Assembly (NCBI RefSeq): GCF_029761915.1
Contig: NZ_CP121695.1
Location: 2,757,501-2,821,500, forward strand
Length of the DNA: 64,000 bases
Direction of reading: 5' to 3'
Source: Bradyrhizobium sp. CB1650
Lineage (GTDB): Bacteria > Pseudomonadota > Alphaproteobacteria > Rhizobiales > Xanthobacteraceae
Made by a program: the position numbers and the translations under genes. Below the pieces are notes generated by a model, which was not told the origin of the DNA, did not search any database, and was given only the letters and a program-made list of their open reading frames with translations. Below are positions 42,256-52,987 of the stretch, in pieces (the first letter of the stretch is position 1; the number at the start of each line of letters is the position of its first letter).

Positions 42256-43316
42256 GGGCCACCTGACGGTTCGAGAAGACCAGCCGGAAGCGGTAGAGAA
42301 TGAGGGAATCGCAGGCAAGCACGTAGAACAGCAGAATGCCCTGGAAAACCTTGGTGACATCCAACGGGATCTTCATTGCGATCTGAGCCTGCTCGCCGCC
42401 GATAAAGGTCAATGCGAGGAAAAGTCCTGCAATTAATATTCCAACCGGGTTCAGCCGGCCGAGAAACGCGACGATGATCGCAGTAAACCCGTAGCCGGGC
42501 GAGATGCCGGGCTGGAGGTGTCCGACCGGGCCCGCCACCTCGATGATGCCGGCGAGGCCCGCCAGCGCGCCGGAGACCGCGAAGGTCAGGACGACGAGCT
42601 GGTTGGCATTGAAGCCGCCGAACCGCGCCGCGCGTGGGGCCGCGCCCACAACACGGATCTCGAATCCCTTGATGGTGCGCCCGAGCAGGATCGCCGCCGC
42701 CGCGACGACCAGCAGCGCGATGGGCGAGCCGAGATGCAGGCGCCCGCCTTCGATCAGCAGGGGAACGGTTGCCACCGGATCGAATTCCGCCGTGGTCGGG
42801 AAATTGAAGCCGTGTGGATCGCGCCAGGGCCCGCGCACGAGATAGTCGAGGAAGAGCTCGGCGACGTAGACCAGCATCAGGCTGGTGAGGATTTCGCTGG
42901 CGCCGAACTTCACCTTGCAGATTGCCGGGATCAGCGCATAGAGCGCGCCCGCTGCGGCCGCGAGCAGCAGCATGGCCGGCAGCACCCAGGCTCCGGCATC
43001 GGTGCCTTGCGTCTTCACCGCGATCCAGCTTCCGGCCACCGCGCCGATGAGGAATTGTCCCTCGGCGCCGATGTTCCAGGCATTGGCGAGATAGCATAGC
43101 GACAGTCCGATCGCGATCATGATCAGCGGCGTCGCCTTCACCGCGATCTCCTGCAGCGAATAGCCGTCGGTCAGCGGCGCGATGAAATAGGCATCAAGCG
43201 CAAGCAGCGGATTCTTGCCGAGGATCGCGAACAGGATGACCATGGTCGCGATCGTCAGACCGATCGCGATCAAGGGAGAGACCAGCGCGATCGTACTGGA
43301 CCGCTCGGCGCGCTTC

Positions 43317-43333
<17 letters not shown>
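42242..43333 (-). CDS. BMP-type ABC transporter permease (system 1, first subunit)
   Basis: 363 aa. Multiple membrane helices (ALVSPLIAIGLTIATMVILF; ATPLIMIAIGLSLCYLANAW; GAEGQFLIGAVAGSWIAV; SPIALLVVAAAAILLGRTIK) with the conserved SPGYGFTAIIVAFLGRLNPV segment of this transporter class. Overlaps the ATPase gene by 17 bases at its start and the second permease by 14 at its end, so all are co-translated. Forms the inner-membrane channel for a purine or nucleoside. Confidence 0.94.
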
Positions 43334-44888
<1,555 letters not shown>

Positions 44889-45449
44889 GCGCTGATACGC
44901 TTGCGTGGGTGAGTTGCCTCAATTGTGGGCTAGTTTGAACCGCTGCGTAAGATGTGAAAAAGCGTCATTCCTTGCTCAACGCTTCGGCAGGCACGGGCGT
45001 TCGCGCGTTGTCTCCATCCGGCGCGGCAAGTGCTGCCGGTCGTCGTCTGAGATTGCCGAGAGCGCGGACAGCGTCTGTTGCAAATTTGTGACGGTTTAAG
45101 CCAAATCGGAACCCCTCGTGCAGGCTTGACCTGAAGTTGAGCAGTTGGACCGCCATCCCCGCGTGCTGCGCCGCGATGTGAAAACGGTCGTCGTATCTCG
45201 CGTTCGATGCATCCCATGACGCACACAAAAGCCAAGCGAAACCAAACGGGAATGTCCGGCAACGCGCGTACACCACGCGCACGCAAGCAGCGCGCGCGAC
45301 CCCTGCAAAATCCGCGATGAAGCGCAGCGTGCTGCCGAAACATCCGGCACGCCATGGAAAAAGATGAGGCTTCTCACTCCGGGATATCGGCGCAAGTGTC
45401 GCACCCAAGGGCGGTTGATTTTGACTTGTCAAACTTGGGGGTCTTCAGA
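44889..45449. promoter_or_regulatory. 560-bp divergent gap, with a hairpin before the outer-membrane gene
   Basis: The gap must hold promoters for system 1 (minus) and for the outer membrane protein (plus). No coding frame is convincing. Just before the plus-strand start is a nested structure: CCCAAG (45404-45409) pairs with CTTGGG (45434-45439), and TTTGAC-TT-GTCAAA (45420-45433) pairs inside. It partly covers the GGGGG ribosome binding site (ATG at 45450), so it could act on translation, or be a protein-binding palindrome. The rest contains nothing I can name. Confidence 0.4.
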
Positions 45450-46556
45450 ATGTCGTTTCGTAACATGGCAATTGCAGCAATGGCGCTGACAATTGCTACG
45501 CTGGCCAATGGTGGCCTGGCTCACGCGGCGGACTTGCCGGTCAAGGCGGCCAAGAAGGCGCCCGATCTTCCGTTCTTCCTCGTGATCGATAATCGCGTGA
45601 CGTTCTCGTGGATGCCCAAGGGCACCGACCCCGGAATGTGGAGCGTCCAACCCGACGGCAGCATCAACGGCAAGACCGCCAAGCAGGTCTACTCCTTCAC
45701 CCATTTCGACTTGTGGTCCTACGGCACCAACTTCTTCACCATCTCGATGTTCAAGTCGGGTCACAACGATCCGGCCTCGCCCTGCACTGCGCCGGGCGTG
45801 ACCATCACCGGCGGCGCCGGCGACTGCGCGGGCGCCACCGAGATCTATGGCCTGTTTCGTTCGACGTTCGGCTGGAACGAGCTGTTCAACACCAAGGCCT
45901 TCACCATGGGGCCGCTGCACAATATCTCGTTCGAAGTCGGCATGGACGGCAACAGCGAGAATACCTTCCTCGCGCCGGCCAAGCGCGACGTCGTCGCGGG
46001 CCTGCAGTTCGCCTTCGACCTCCCCTACAAGGGCTACATCAACGTCGCGCCGTTGATGTACTGGGAATTCTCGAACCACAACGCTTTCACCCAGTGCGGC
46101 CTGTTCGGACCGGGCGTGGCCGGCGTGACCTGCAATTCAGACGGCAATGTCAGCTACAACCCGACCTGGGCGGTCGAAATCAACTACTACATGGACCTCG
46201 GCTTCCTGCCGCCCAGCATGCAGTTCTGGTCGATCAGCGGCCGCGCCGGCTGGTACGGCCCGAAGGGCGACTCGAACGGCCTTCCTGCACTCTCGGGTGT
46301 CGGCCGCTTCTCCACGGCCTCCAAGACCGAGCTGAACAGCGAGCCGATCCGCCTGACCTTCGATGCCGCGAAGGCGGTGTGGGGCGACAAGTACTCGCAC
46401 TTCGTCGACCTCTGGGTCGCCTATCGCTACTGGCAGAACAAGTTCGGCCTCGACCACAACGCCATGCCCGGCGTCTGCACGGTCGCCGCGACCAGCCAGA
46501 GCACCAAGAGCTGCACCGAGTCGACGGTTTATGGTGGTGTCACCGTGAAGTTCTGA
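45450..46556 (+). CDS. Outer membrane protein, possibly Tsx-like nucleoside channel
   Basis: 368 aa from the ATG at 45450. Signal peptide (MAIAAMALTIATLANGGLAH, ending AHAA), then a beta-strand-rich protein of alternating hydrophobic/aromatic stretches (VYSFTHFDLWSYGTNFFTIS; GWNELFNTKAFTMGPLHNIS; GYINVAPLMYWEFSN; FVDLWVAYRYWQNKFG) ending VYGGVTVKF with a terminal Phe, the outer-membrane barrel signature. The pattern resembles the nucleoside-specific channel Tsx (OmpK-like), and it lies between two nucleobase importers. Tsx assignment is tentative; the barrel call is solid. Confidence 0.85.
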   Translation: MSFRNMAIAAMALTIATLANGGLAHAADLPVKAAKKAPDLPFFLVIDNRVTFSWMPKGTDPGMWSVQPDGSINGKTAKQVYSFTHFDLWSYGTNFFTISMFKSGHNDPASPCTAPGVTITGGAGDCAGATEIYGLFRSTFGWNELFNTKAFTMGPLHNISFEVGMDGNSENTFLAPAKRDVVAGLQFAFDLPYKGYINVAPLMYWEFSNHNAFTQCGLFGPGVAGVTCNSDGNVSYNPTWAVEINYYMDLGFLPPSMQFWSISGRAGWYGPKGDSNGLPALSGVGRFSTASKTELNSEPIRLTFDAAKAVWGDKYSHFVDLWVAYRYWQNKFGLDHNAMPGVCTVAATSQSTKSCTESTVYGGVTVKF

Positions 46557-46622
46557 TCGGCGGACGGACACGCGGAAGGATGGCGTCGCGCGGGAATGCG
46601 CGGCGTCATCTGTGCTTCAAGC

Positions 46623-46716
46623 GTAGGCTGGGTTAGTTAGTCGAAGGCGTAACCCACCTCTTTGCTTTCCGCGTTCGGAGAGAAGTGGTGGGTTACGCTT
46701 CGCTCACGCATCCTAC
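46623..46716. repeat. Palindromic repeat CGAAGCGTAACCCACC / GGTGGGTTACGCTTCG
   Basis: CGAAGGCGTAACCCACC (46642-46658) pairs with GGTGGGTTACGCTTCG (46687-46702) except for one extra G, with GTAGG (46623-46627) and CCTAC (46712-46716) as outer arms. A third kind of interspersed palindrome in the window. It separates the convergent outer-membrane and deaminase genes and may end transcription. Confidence 0.75.
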
Positions 46717-46724
46717 GAGAGCGT

Positions 46725-47210
46725 CTATTTCGTCCACACGTCGTCGTGCAGCGCTTCGGCTTCGCCTTCGAGCAGCGGGCCGACGATCTCCGTGGGGCGC
46801 TGGCCGCTGGCGAAAACCGCGCGACAGGGCAGATCGAGCGTCGGGTTTTCCGGGTGGTTGCCGGTGAGGTCGCGCAGGCGGTGCTCGCTGAGGCCGTAGA
46901 CGACGCGGCCGATGCCGGCCCAGTAGATTGCGCCGGCGCACATTGCGCAGGGTTCGGCGGAGGAATAGAGGGTAGCGGTCGCCAGGACTTCGCGGCTGAG
47001 CGTGCGGCACGCCTCGGTAGCCGCCAGGCGCTCGGCATGCGCGGTGCCGTCATGGTCGGGCATGTAGCCGTTCTCGGCCTCGATCAGCACCTTGCCGTCG
47101 GCATCGACCACGACGCAGCCGAAGGGATGGTTGCCATGGGTGAGGGAGCGGCGAGCGACCGCAAAGGACAGACGCAAGAAGTGCTCGTCGCGTTCCGATG
47201 CGCCGCTCAT
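46725..47210 (-). CDS. Nucleoside deaminase (cytidine/deoxycytidylate deaminase fold), guanine deaminase-like
   Basis: 161 aa. Zinc-binding residues are His58 in GTAHAERLAA with Glu60 as proton shuttle, and Cys88/Cys91 in SSAEPCAMCAGAIYWAG. Family members deaminate guanine, cytosine or nucleosides; the context (purine island) favours guanine to xanthine. Last gene of a six-gene minus-strand operon after the ATPase of importer 2 (13 bp gap). Cytoplasmic. The partial overlap in function with the amidohydrolase at 38741 is notable. Confidence 0.92.
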   Translation of the reverse strand: MSGASERDEHFLRLSFAVARRSLTHGNHPFGCVVVDADGKVLIEAENGYMPDHDGTAHAERLAATEACRTLSREVLATATLYSSAEPCAMCAGAIYWAGIGRVVYGLSEHRLRDLTGNHPENPTLDLPCRAVFASGQRPTEIVGPLLEGEAEALHDDVWTK

Positions 47211-47223
47211 CGCTGCTCCGCGG

Positions 47224-48756
47224 TCAATGTCCCGCCATATGCCGGCCGACCACCGTCAGGTCGGCTTCGCTGGTCCGTACTTCATACACGAATTCGCCGT
47301 GGAACATGACCACCAATCGATCCGACAGTTCGAGCAGCTCGTCGAGGTCCTCGCTGACCAGCAGCACGGCAGCGCCGCGATTGCGCGCGGCCATGATCTC
47401 GGCGTGGATCTGCGCCACCGCCGCGAAGTCGAGCCCGAAGCAGGGATTGGCGGCGATCAGCACTTCGACGTCGCCGGCGAGCTCGCGGGCAAGCACGGCG
47501 CGCTGCACGTTGCCGCCCGACAGCGCCGAAATCGGGGTCTCCGGCGTGCGCGTCTTGATCTTGTATTGCGCGATCTTCTTCTTTGCGTCGTCGCGGAAGG
47601 CGCCGCGGTTGAGCCACCAGCCGCCGGATGCAAAGGGCGCACGGTCGAATTCGCGGAAGGCGATGTTGTCGGCGACGCTCATGCCGCCGACGCAGGCGTT
47701 CCTGAGCGGCTCCTCGGGTAGGAGCGACATCCTGTGCCGGCGCATCTCCTCGCGGCTGGCGTGATAGGGATCGCTCGCGACGCGGATTTCACCGCTCTCC
47801 GCCTCGCGTTGGCCGGCCAAGACCTCGACGAGTTGGCGCTGGCCATTGCCCGAGACGCCGGCGATGCCGACGATCTCGCCGGCGCGAACCGTGAGCGAGA
47901 CGTCATGCACGGCAATCGCGCCGGCATCGTCGAATGCGCGGAGCTTCGCCAGCTCCAGCCGCGCCTTGCCGGCTTCACCGGTGCGGGCCGGCTGCACAGT
48001 CAACTCCTCGGCGCCGATCATGATGCGCGCCATCGCATCGGGCGTGAGCTCGGCGACCTTGCCGTGTCCGGCGAGCTTGCCGCGACGCAGGATCGTGACC
48101 TCGTCGGCGAATGCCATGACCTCGCGGAACTTGTGCGTGATCATCAGAATGGTCAGCTCGCCCTTCACGACCATGTCGCGAAGCATGCCGAGCACCTCGT
48201 CGGCCTCCGCCGGCGTCAGCACCGAGGTCGGCTCGTCCAGGATCAGGAAGCGGCGTTTCAGGTAGAGCTGCTTGAGGATCTCGCATTTCTGCCGCTCGCC
48301 GGCGGAGATGTCCGAGACCTTCGCGCCGAGCGGTACCTTGAAAGGCATGCGCGCCAGGAACGCCTCGAGTTCCTTCATTTGCTTCGGCAAGTTCACCACG
48401 GCCGGCACGTCGTCGCGCGCCAGCACGAGGTTTTCGGCGACAGTCATAGCCGGCACCAGCGTGAAATGCTGGTAGACCATGCCGAGGCCAAGCGCATGAG
48501 CGACCTTCGGATTGCTGATGGCCTGCTCGCGGCCGCCGACGAGGATGTCGCCTTCGGTCGCGCGGTAGTAGCCCATGATGCATTTGACGAGTGTCGACTT
48601 GCCGGCGCCGTTCTCACCGAGCAGTGCATGGAAGGAGCCCGGGCGGACCTTCAGCTCGACATTGTCCAGCGCCAGGAAGTCGCCGAAGCGCATCGTCATG
48701 GCGATAGCATCGACGCCGACGGTGCCGCTCGGCACTGGCATCTCGCCGATGATCAC
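47224..48756 (-). CDS. BMP-type ABC transporter double-ATPase (system 2)
   Basis: 510 aa from a GTG that overlaps the upstream hydrolase stop (GTGA). First domain: Walker [10 protein letters not shown], signature [16 protein letters not shown], Walker [16 protein letters not shown]. Second domain: degenerate Walker A ([10 protein letters not shown]), signature [16 protein letters not shown] and a Walker B region ending NPCFGLD, again with a non-Glu residue. Same architecture as the system 1 ATPase but a distinct protein. Energises the permeases at 49461 and 50389 in the inner membrane. Confidence 0.94.
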   Translation of the reverse strand: MIIGEMPVPSGTVGVDAIAMTMRFGDFLALDNVELKVRPGSFHALLGENGAGKSTLVKCIMGYYRATEGDILVGGREQAISNPKVAHALGLGMVYQHFTLVPAMTVAENLVLARDDVPAVVNLPKQMKELEAFLARMPFKVPLGAKVSDISAGERQKCEILKQLYLKRRFLILDEPTSVLTPAEADEVLGMLRDMVVKGELTILMITHKFREVMAFADEVTILRRGKLAGHGKVAELTPDAMARIMIGAEELTVQPARTGEAGKARLELAKLRAFDDAGAIAVHDVSLTVRAGEIVGIAGVSGNGQRQLVEVLAGQREAESGEIRVASDPYHASREEMRRHRMSLLPEEPLRNACVGGMSVADNIAFREFDRAPFASGGWWLNRGAFRDDAKKKIAQYKIKTRTPETPISALSGGNVQRAVLARELAGDVEVLIAANPCFGLDFAAVAQIHAEIMAARNRGAAVLLVSEDLDELLELSDRLVVMFHGEFVYEVRTSEADLTVVGRHMAGH

Positions 48757-49436
48757 GAGATCGCTCCGATCAGGGCCTCGGACGTCGCGACCGCGCCGAA
48801 CACGCCGCCCTGCATCTTGATCATCTTGAGCGCGTGGTCATGGTTGCTCTTGTCGGTCGCGCCGCAGCAGTCGTGCAGCAGCACGCATTCGAAGCCGCGA
48901 TCGTTGGCCTCGCGCATCGTGGTGTGGACGCAGACGTCGGTGGTGATGCCTGATAGCACGATGTTGTCGATGCCGCGCACGCGCAGGATCAGCTCCAGAT
49001 CGGTGGCGCAGAACGAGCCCTTGCCGGGCTTGTCGATGACCGGTTCGCCCGGCAGGGGCGCAAGCTCGGGGATGATCTCCCAGCCGGGATCGCCGCGCAC
49101 CAGGATACGGCCGCAGGGGCCGGGATCGCCGATCCCGGCGCCGATCTGCCGCGAGCGCCAACGCTTGTTGGCGGGCAGGTCGGCGAGATCGGGGCGGTGA
49201 CCCTCGCGGGTATGGAGGATGTGATAGCCCTCCTTGCGCATCACCGCGAGCAGCTTCTTGATCGGCTCGATCGGCGCCCGCGTCAGCGAGAGGTCATAGC
49301 CCATCTTGTCGACATAGCCGCCGACGCCGCAGAAATCGGTTTGCATGTCGATGACGACGAGTGCGGTGTTTTCGGGACGGAGGTCGCCGTTATAAGGCCA
49401 GGCGTAGGGCTCGGACTTGATATAGCGCTCGGGCAT
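48753..49436 (-). CDS. Isochorismatase-fold cysteine hydrolase, biuret/triuret-hydrolase-like
   Basis: 227 aa. The cysteine-hydrolase triad is Asp30 (VVIDMQTDF), Lys136 (DKPGKGSF) and Cys169 (TDVCVHTT). Stretches such as [58 protein letters not shown] and [12 protein letters not shown] recall rhizobial biuret hydrolase, as I remember it, and related triuret hydrolases. Would hydrolyse an amide of a urea-type compound. It sits inside the importer 2 operon between the second permease and the ATPase. Ureidoacrylate (RutB-type) activity is an alternative. Confidence 0.88.
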   Translation of the reverse strand: MPERYIKSEPYAWPYNGDLRPENTALVVIDMQTDFCGVGGYVDKMGYDLSLTRAPIEPIKKLLAVMRKEGYHILHTREGHRPDLADLPANKRWRSRQIGAGIGDPGPCGRILVRGDPGWEIIPELAPLPGEPVIDKPGKGSFCATDLELILRVRGIDNIVLSGITTDVCVHTTMREANDRGFECVLLHDCCGATDKSNHDHALKMIKMQGGVFGAVATSEALIGAIS

Positions 49437-49460
49437 GGACGACCTCGTGGATGCGCAGAA

Positions 49461-50387
49461 TTACCGTGTGATCGAGAGTTCGGCGGGAGCGCCGGTCAGC
49501 GTCCGCTTCGGCGAGCAGGTGATGATCATGATCGCCAGCGTCAGGATGTAGGGCGCGGCGTTGAAGAGATGATAGCCGGAGGTGACGCCGACCGATTGCA
49601 GTGCGGGGCCCAGCGCCGCGGCGCCGCCGAAGGCGAGCGAGGCCCACAGGCAGAGCAGGGGATCCCAGCGCGCGAAGATCACGAGCGCCACGGCCGTGAT
49701 GCCCTGGCCCGAGGACAGGCCTTCGTTCCAGCTTCCGGGATAGAACAGCGACAGGAAGGAGCCGCCGATGCCGGCGAGGAAGCCGCCGACCATGGTCGCG
49801 CGCAGGCGGATCAACAGCACGGAGTGGCCCATCGCGCGAGCGGCGTCCGAGCTTTCGCCGGCCGTGCGGATCAGGAGACCCCACCGTGTGATGCGGAAGG
49901 CCCAATAGAGGATCGGCGCAAGCGCGATGCCGATCAAGAACAGGACGTTGACCCGCAGCGCGGCGCGCACCTGCGGAATGTCGCTCCACCAACCGAAATC
50001 GATTGCGGGCAGGCGCGGTGCGGTAGGTTCGATCAGCGGCTTGCCGAGATAGAAGGCGAGCCCGGTGCCGAACAGCATCAGGGCGATGCCGACCGCGACG
50101 TCATTGACGCGCGGCAGCGAGCAAATGCCGGCATGCAGCGCACCCAGCATGGCGCCGGTGATGCCCGCTGCGAGCACGCCCAGCCAGGGCGAGCCCGAGA
50201 GATACGAGATGCCGTAGGCGCTCATCGCGCCCATCACCAGCGTGCCTTCGAGACCGAGATTGATGCGGCCCGAGCGCTCCGTGATGCATTCGCCGAGGCT
50301 GACGAACAGGAACGGGGTGGAGACGCGTATGGCACCGCCGAGCACGGCGAGCGGCACGGTCCAGAGTCCGATCGAACCGTCCGCCAT
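49461..50387 (-). CDS. BMP-type ABC transporter permease (system 2, second subunit)
   Basis: 308 aa. Multi-helix permease (WTVPLAVLGGAIRVSTPFLF; RSGRINLGLEGTLVMGAMSA; VNDVAVGIALMLFGTGLAFY; MVGGFLAGIGGSFLSLFY). ERSGRINLGLEGTLVMG corresponds to the ERSGVLNLGVEG signature in system 1. Starts 1 bp after the upstream permease stop. Its product pairs with the permease at 50389 to carry the substrate delivered by the Tat-exported binding protein. Confidence 0.94.
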   Translation of the reverse strand: MADGSIGLWTVPLAVLGGAIRVSTPFLFVSLGECITERSGRINLGLEGTLVMGAMSAYGISYLSGSPWLGVLAAGITGAMLGALHAGICSLPRVNDVAVGIALMLFGTGLAFYLGKPLIEPTAPRLPAIDFGWWSDIPQVRAALRVNVLFLIGIALAPILYWAFRITRWGLLIRTAGESSDAARAMGHSVLLIRLRATMVGGFLAGIGGSFLSLFYPGSWNEGLSSGQGITAVALVIFARWDPLLCLWASLAFGGAAALGPALQSVGVTSGYHLFNAAPYILTLAIMIITCSPKRTLTGAPAELSITR

Positions 50388-50388
50388 C

Positions 50389-51501
50389 TCAGGACTTGCC
50401 TTTCAGAAATCCGATGCGGCCGTAGAGCGCATCGCTTGCCAGCACGAAGACGAAGATGACGCCCTGGAGCACCAGCACGGAGGCATCGGGCATCCCCAGG
50501 CGGCGCTGCAACAGTCCGCCGCTGGCGCTGATGCCGCCGAGCAGGATCGCTACGGGGATGATCGCGAGGGGATTTTGCCTAGCCAGGAATGCCACCAGGA
50601 TGCCGGTGAAGCCGTAGCCCGCGGCGAGATTGGCATTGGTACGCCCTTGCACGGCCGCGACCTCGACCATGCCTGCCAGCCCCGCGGCACCGCCGGCGAG
50701 GAAGCAGATGGCGAGAATGAGCTTGCTGACGCCGAGGCCGACGATCTTCGCTGCGCGGATGTTGCCGCCGGCGACCCGTGCGGCGAAGCCGAACACGGTG
50801 TGATAGATCAGGATGTAGGCGGCGACGGCCGCGATCAGGCCGAAGACGAGACCCCAATGCACGTCAGTGCCGGGAATCGTGCCGATCATGTTGGCGGCAC
50901 CGATCTCGCGGGTCGACGGCTTGTTGAGGCTGGCGGGGTCCCGCATCACGCCTTCGACGAGATGGTTGAGGATCGCGAGTGCGATGTAGACGAGCAGCAG
51001 GCTCGAGATCGTCTCGTTGACGCCGCGGTACTGACGCAAGCCGCCCGACAGCATGATCCACAAGCCGCCGCCGATCACACCGGCGCAGGCCATGGCGATC
51101 TGGATCGCGAGTGGCGACAGGCCTTGCAGCGCCAACGCGGCGGTGGTTGCCGACAAGGCGCCGATCAGGAGTGCGCCTTCGCCGCCGATGATGACCATGC
51201 CGAGCTGCGCCGGCAGGGCCGTGCAGAGCGCGGTCAGGATCAGGGGCGCCGCGCGCGTCAGCGTGTTCTGCCAGGAGAACCAGGTGCCGAAGGCGCCCTG
51301 GTACATGTAAAAATAGAGATCGAGCGGGTTTTTGCCGAACAGCGCGACGAAGACGCCGAACACCGCGAGCGCGCCGACGAGCGCCGCGCCCGGGATCAGG
51401 ACATACTCGATGGTCGCGCCGTGGCGTTGGAGAAATCCCGGGTCGGCGGCCGGGGCGACGGCCACGACCGCACCGACGGGATCCGCCGCTTCCGTTGTCA
51501 C
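50389..51501 (-). CDS. BMP-type ABC transporter permease (system 2, first subunit)
   Basis: 370 aa from the GTG at 51501, which overlaps the stop of the binding protein gene as GTGA; a longer frame upstream is an antisense shadow. Membrane helices include YVLIPGAALVGALAVFGVFV, GGEGALLIGALSATTAALAL and FLAGGAAGLAGMVEVAAVQG. The N-terminal 35 residues are cytoplasmic and Pro/Ala-rich. The AAGYGFTGILVAFLARQNPL segment matches the sister permease of system 1. Second gene of the operon. Confidence 0.93.
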   Translation of the reverse strand: MTTEAADPVGAVVAVAPAADPGFLQRHGATIEYVLIPGAALVGALAVFGVFVALFGKNPLDLYFYMYQGAFGTWFSWQNTLTRAAPLILTALCTALPAQLGMVIIGGEGALLIGALSATTAALALQGLSPLAIQIAMACAGVIGGGLWIMLSGGLRQYRGVNETISSLLLVYIALAILNHLVEGVMRDPASLNKPSTREIGAANMIGTIPGTDVHWGLVFGLIAAVAAYILIYHTVFGFAARVAGGNIRAAKIVGLGVSKLILAICFLAGGAAGLAGMVEVAAVQGRTNANLAAGYGFTGILVAFLARQNPLAIIPVAILLGGISASGGLLQRRLGMPDASVLVLQGVIFVFVLASDALYGRIGFLKGKS

Positions 51502-52607
51502 GAAGTCGCTCCGATCACGCCTTCGACGAGATAGTCCATCTTCTCGAGCTCGGGATCCTGCTGGCCGCGCTCCATGCCGGCCGTGATCACCGTCTTGCCC
51601 TTGTTGTCCGCGATCGGCCCCTTGAAGATGGGGTAGCTGCCCGCAGCGAGCTTGGCCTTGATGTCGTCGGCATGTTTGCGTGCCTCCGCCGACACCGCTT
51701 CGCCATAGGGCGAGACCTTGACGACGTCTTCCTTCAGGCCGCCGCGGTAGAAGTTCGGGATTTCCTGGCCGGCGGCGGTCATCTTGACGAACTTGGGATA
51801 GAGCGCTTCCCAATTCCACTCGGCACCGGTGAGATAGGCTTTCGGTGCGAGCGCCGACTGGTTGGTGTGATAGCCGCAGACGAAGGCGCCGCGGCGCGCT
51901 GCGTTCTCGACCATGGTCTTCGGACCGTCGACATGGCAGGTCAGCACGTCGACGCCCTGGTCGATCAGGCTATTGGTGGCTTCGGCTTCCTTGACCGGCA
52001 TCGACCAGTCGCCGGTGAAGATCACCTGGGTCGTGGTCTTCGGGTTGGCGAGCTTGGCGCCGAGCGTGAAGGCGTTGATGTTGCGCAGCACCTGCGGAAT
52101 CGGCTTTGCAGCGACGAAGCCGAGCTTGCCGCTCTTGGAGGTGTAGCCGGCGACGATGCCGGAGATGTACTGCGCCTCGTCGATATAGCCGAAATAGCTG
52201 CCGGCGTTCTTCGGGTCCTTGTCGCTCCAGAGGCCGCCGCAGTGCTCGAAGCGCAGCTTCGGGTACTTGTTGGCCATCTTGACCATGTGCGGATTGTAAT
52301 AGCCGAACGAGGTCGGGAAGAGCAGGGTGGCGCCATCGAGATTGATCATGGACTCGATCGTCTTCTCGACGGCGTCCGTCTCCGGCACCTTCTCTTCCTC
52401 GATGACCTTCAGTCCGGGAATCTTCTTCAGCGCCGCGGCGCCCTGCGCATGCGCCTGGTTGTAGCCGTAGTCGTCGCGCGAACCGACATAGATGAATCCG
52501 ATGGTCGTCTCGGCCGCGAAGGCCGGGCGCGCGCCGACCGCCGCGCCGAGTGTGAGGGCCGCGCCGCCTTGCAACAAATGCCGTCGTGAAATCCTGCCAA
52601 AATCCAT
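51498..52607 (-). CDS. BMP family substrate-binding protein with Tat signal (system 2)
   Basis: 369 aa from the ATG at 52607 with GGGAG upstream. The N-terminus GRISRRHLLQGGAALTLGAA is a twin-arginine signal, so this protein is exported folded, unlike the Sec-type partner of system 1. The mature part is a BMP/PnrA-type binding protein (TIGFIYVGSRDDYGYNQAHA; LLFPTSFGYYNPHMVKMANK; DVLTCHVDGPKTMVENAARR). First gene of the minus-strand operon for importer 2. Folded export suggests a bound cofactor or tight ligand. Confidence 0.94.
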   Translation of the reverse strand: MDFGRISRRHLLQGGAALTLGAAVGARPAFAAETTIGFIYVGSRDDYGYNQAHAQGAAALKKIPGLKVIEEEKVPETDAVEKTIESMINLDGATLLFPTSFGYYNPHMVKMANKYPKLRFEHCGGLWSDKDPKNAGSYFGYIDEAQYISGIVAGYTSKSGKLGFVAAKPIPQVLRNINAFTLGAKLANPKTTTQVIFTGDWSMPVKEAEATNSLIDQGVDVLTCHVDGPKTMVENAARRGAFVCGYHTNQSALAPKAYLTGAEWNWEALYPKFVKMTAAGQEIPNFYRGGLKEDVVKVSPYGEAVSAEARKHADDIKAKLAAGSYPIFKGPIADNKGKTVITAGMERGQQDPELEKMDYLVEGVIGATS

Positions 52608-52987
52608 TGGATGCTCCCTTGGGGATGGACCGCCCCGATCTCTGGCGGCTGCGCCGGTCTGGCGGAGCCCGGAACAAGGTGTCGCAAGCTTCGTGCCAGA
52701 GGTTATCGTGCGAGCATTTGAAGTTAAAATACTGATATCGCTCATGAATAGAGATTGGCTGAATCTTTGGCAGAGCCGCGACTGATTATTGCTTGGGCAG
52801 TATTTCCTAGTTGTATGCAAGAGAGTTAAGCAGCTTTAACCCGGTTTGTGAGTGTGCATTGGTTGGGCTGAACGGTCCGCCAGCGGCGGGCAAGCATGCT
52901 AACCAGTTGGGCGCCGGCCATCGATTTTCGCTGGCACCGAACTTGTATCGATTGTCACCAGGACCTGCGCAGGGCGCGGTCCGCAGG
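52608..52987. promoter_or_regulatory. 380-bp divergent promoter region of importer 2 and the allantoate hydrolase gene
   Basis: Contains the promoters of the importer 2 operon (minus) and of the allantoate amidohydrolase gene (plus). Between 52690 and 52840 it is more AT-rich (GTTAAAATACTGATATCGC; TTGTATGCAAGAGAGTTAAG), with an imperfect palindrome GTTAAGCAGCTTTAAC at 52825-52840. No riboswitch fold was recognised. The CAAGAC operator of 38634 is not repeated here. Confidence 0.4.

Noticed and set aside
44930..45432. Minus-strand frames of 141-155 codons before the outer membrane gene
   Set aside because: Three overlapping frames without start signals, Arg/Ala-rich composition; likely promoter DNA.
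49197..51534. Two long plus-strand frames over the importer 2 permease genes
   Set aside because: Low-complexity Asp/Arg/Gly content, while the minus strand encodes permeases with matching start/stop overlaps.
52700..52860. Possible riboswitch in front of the importer 2 or allantoate genes
   Set aside because: The region is AT-richer but I could not identify any conserved core of a purine or guanidine riboswitch.
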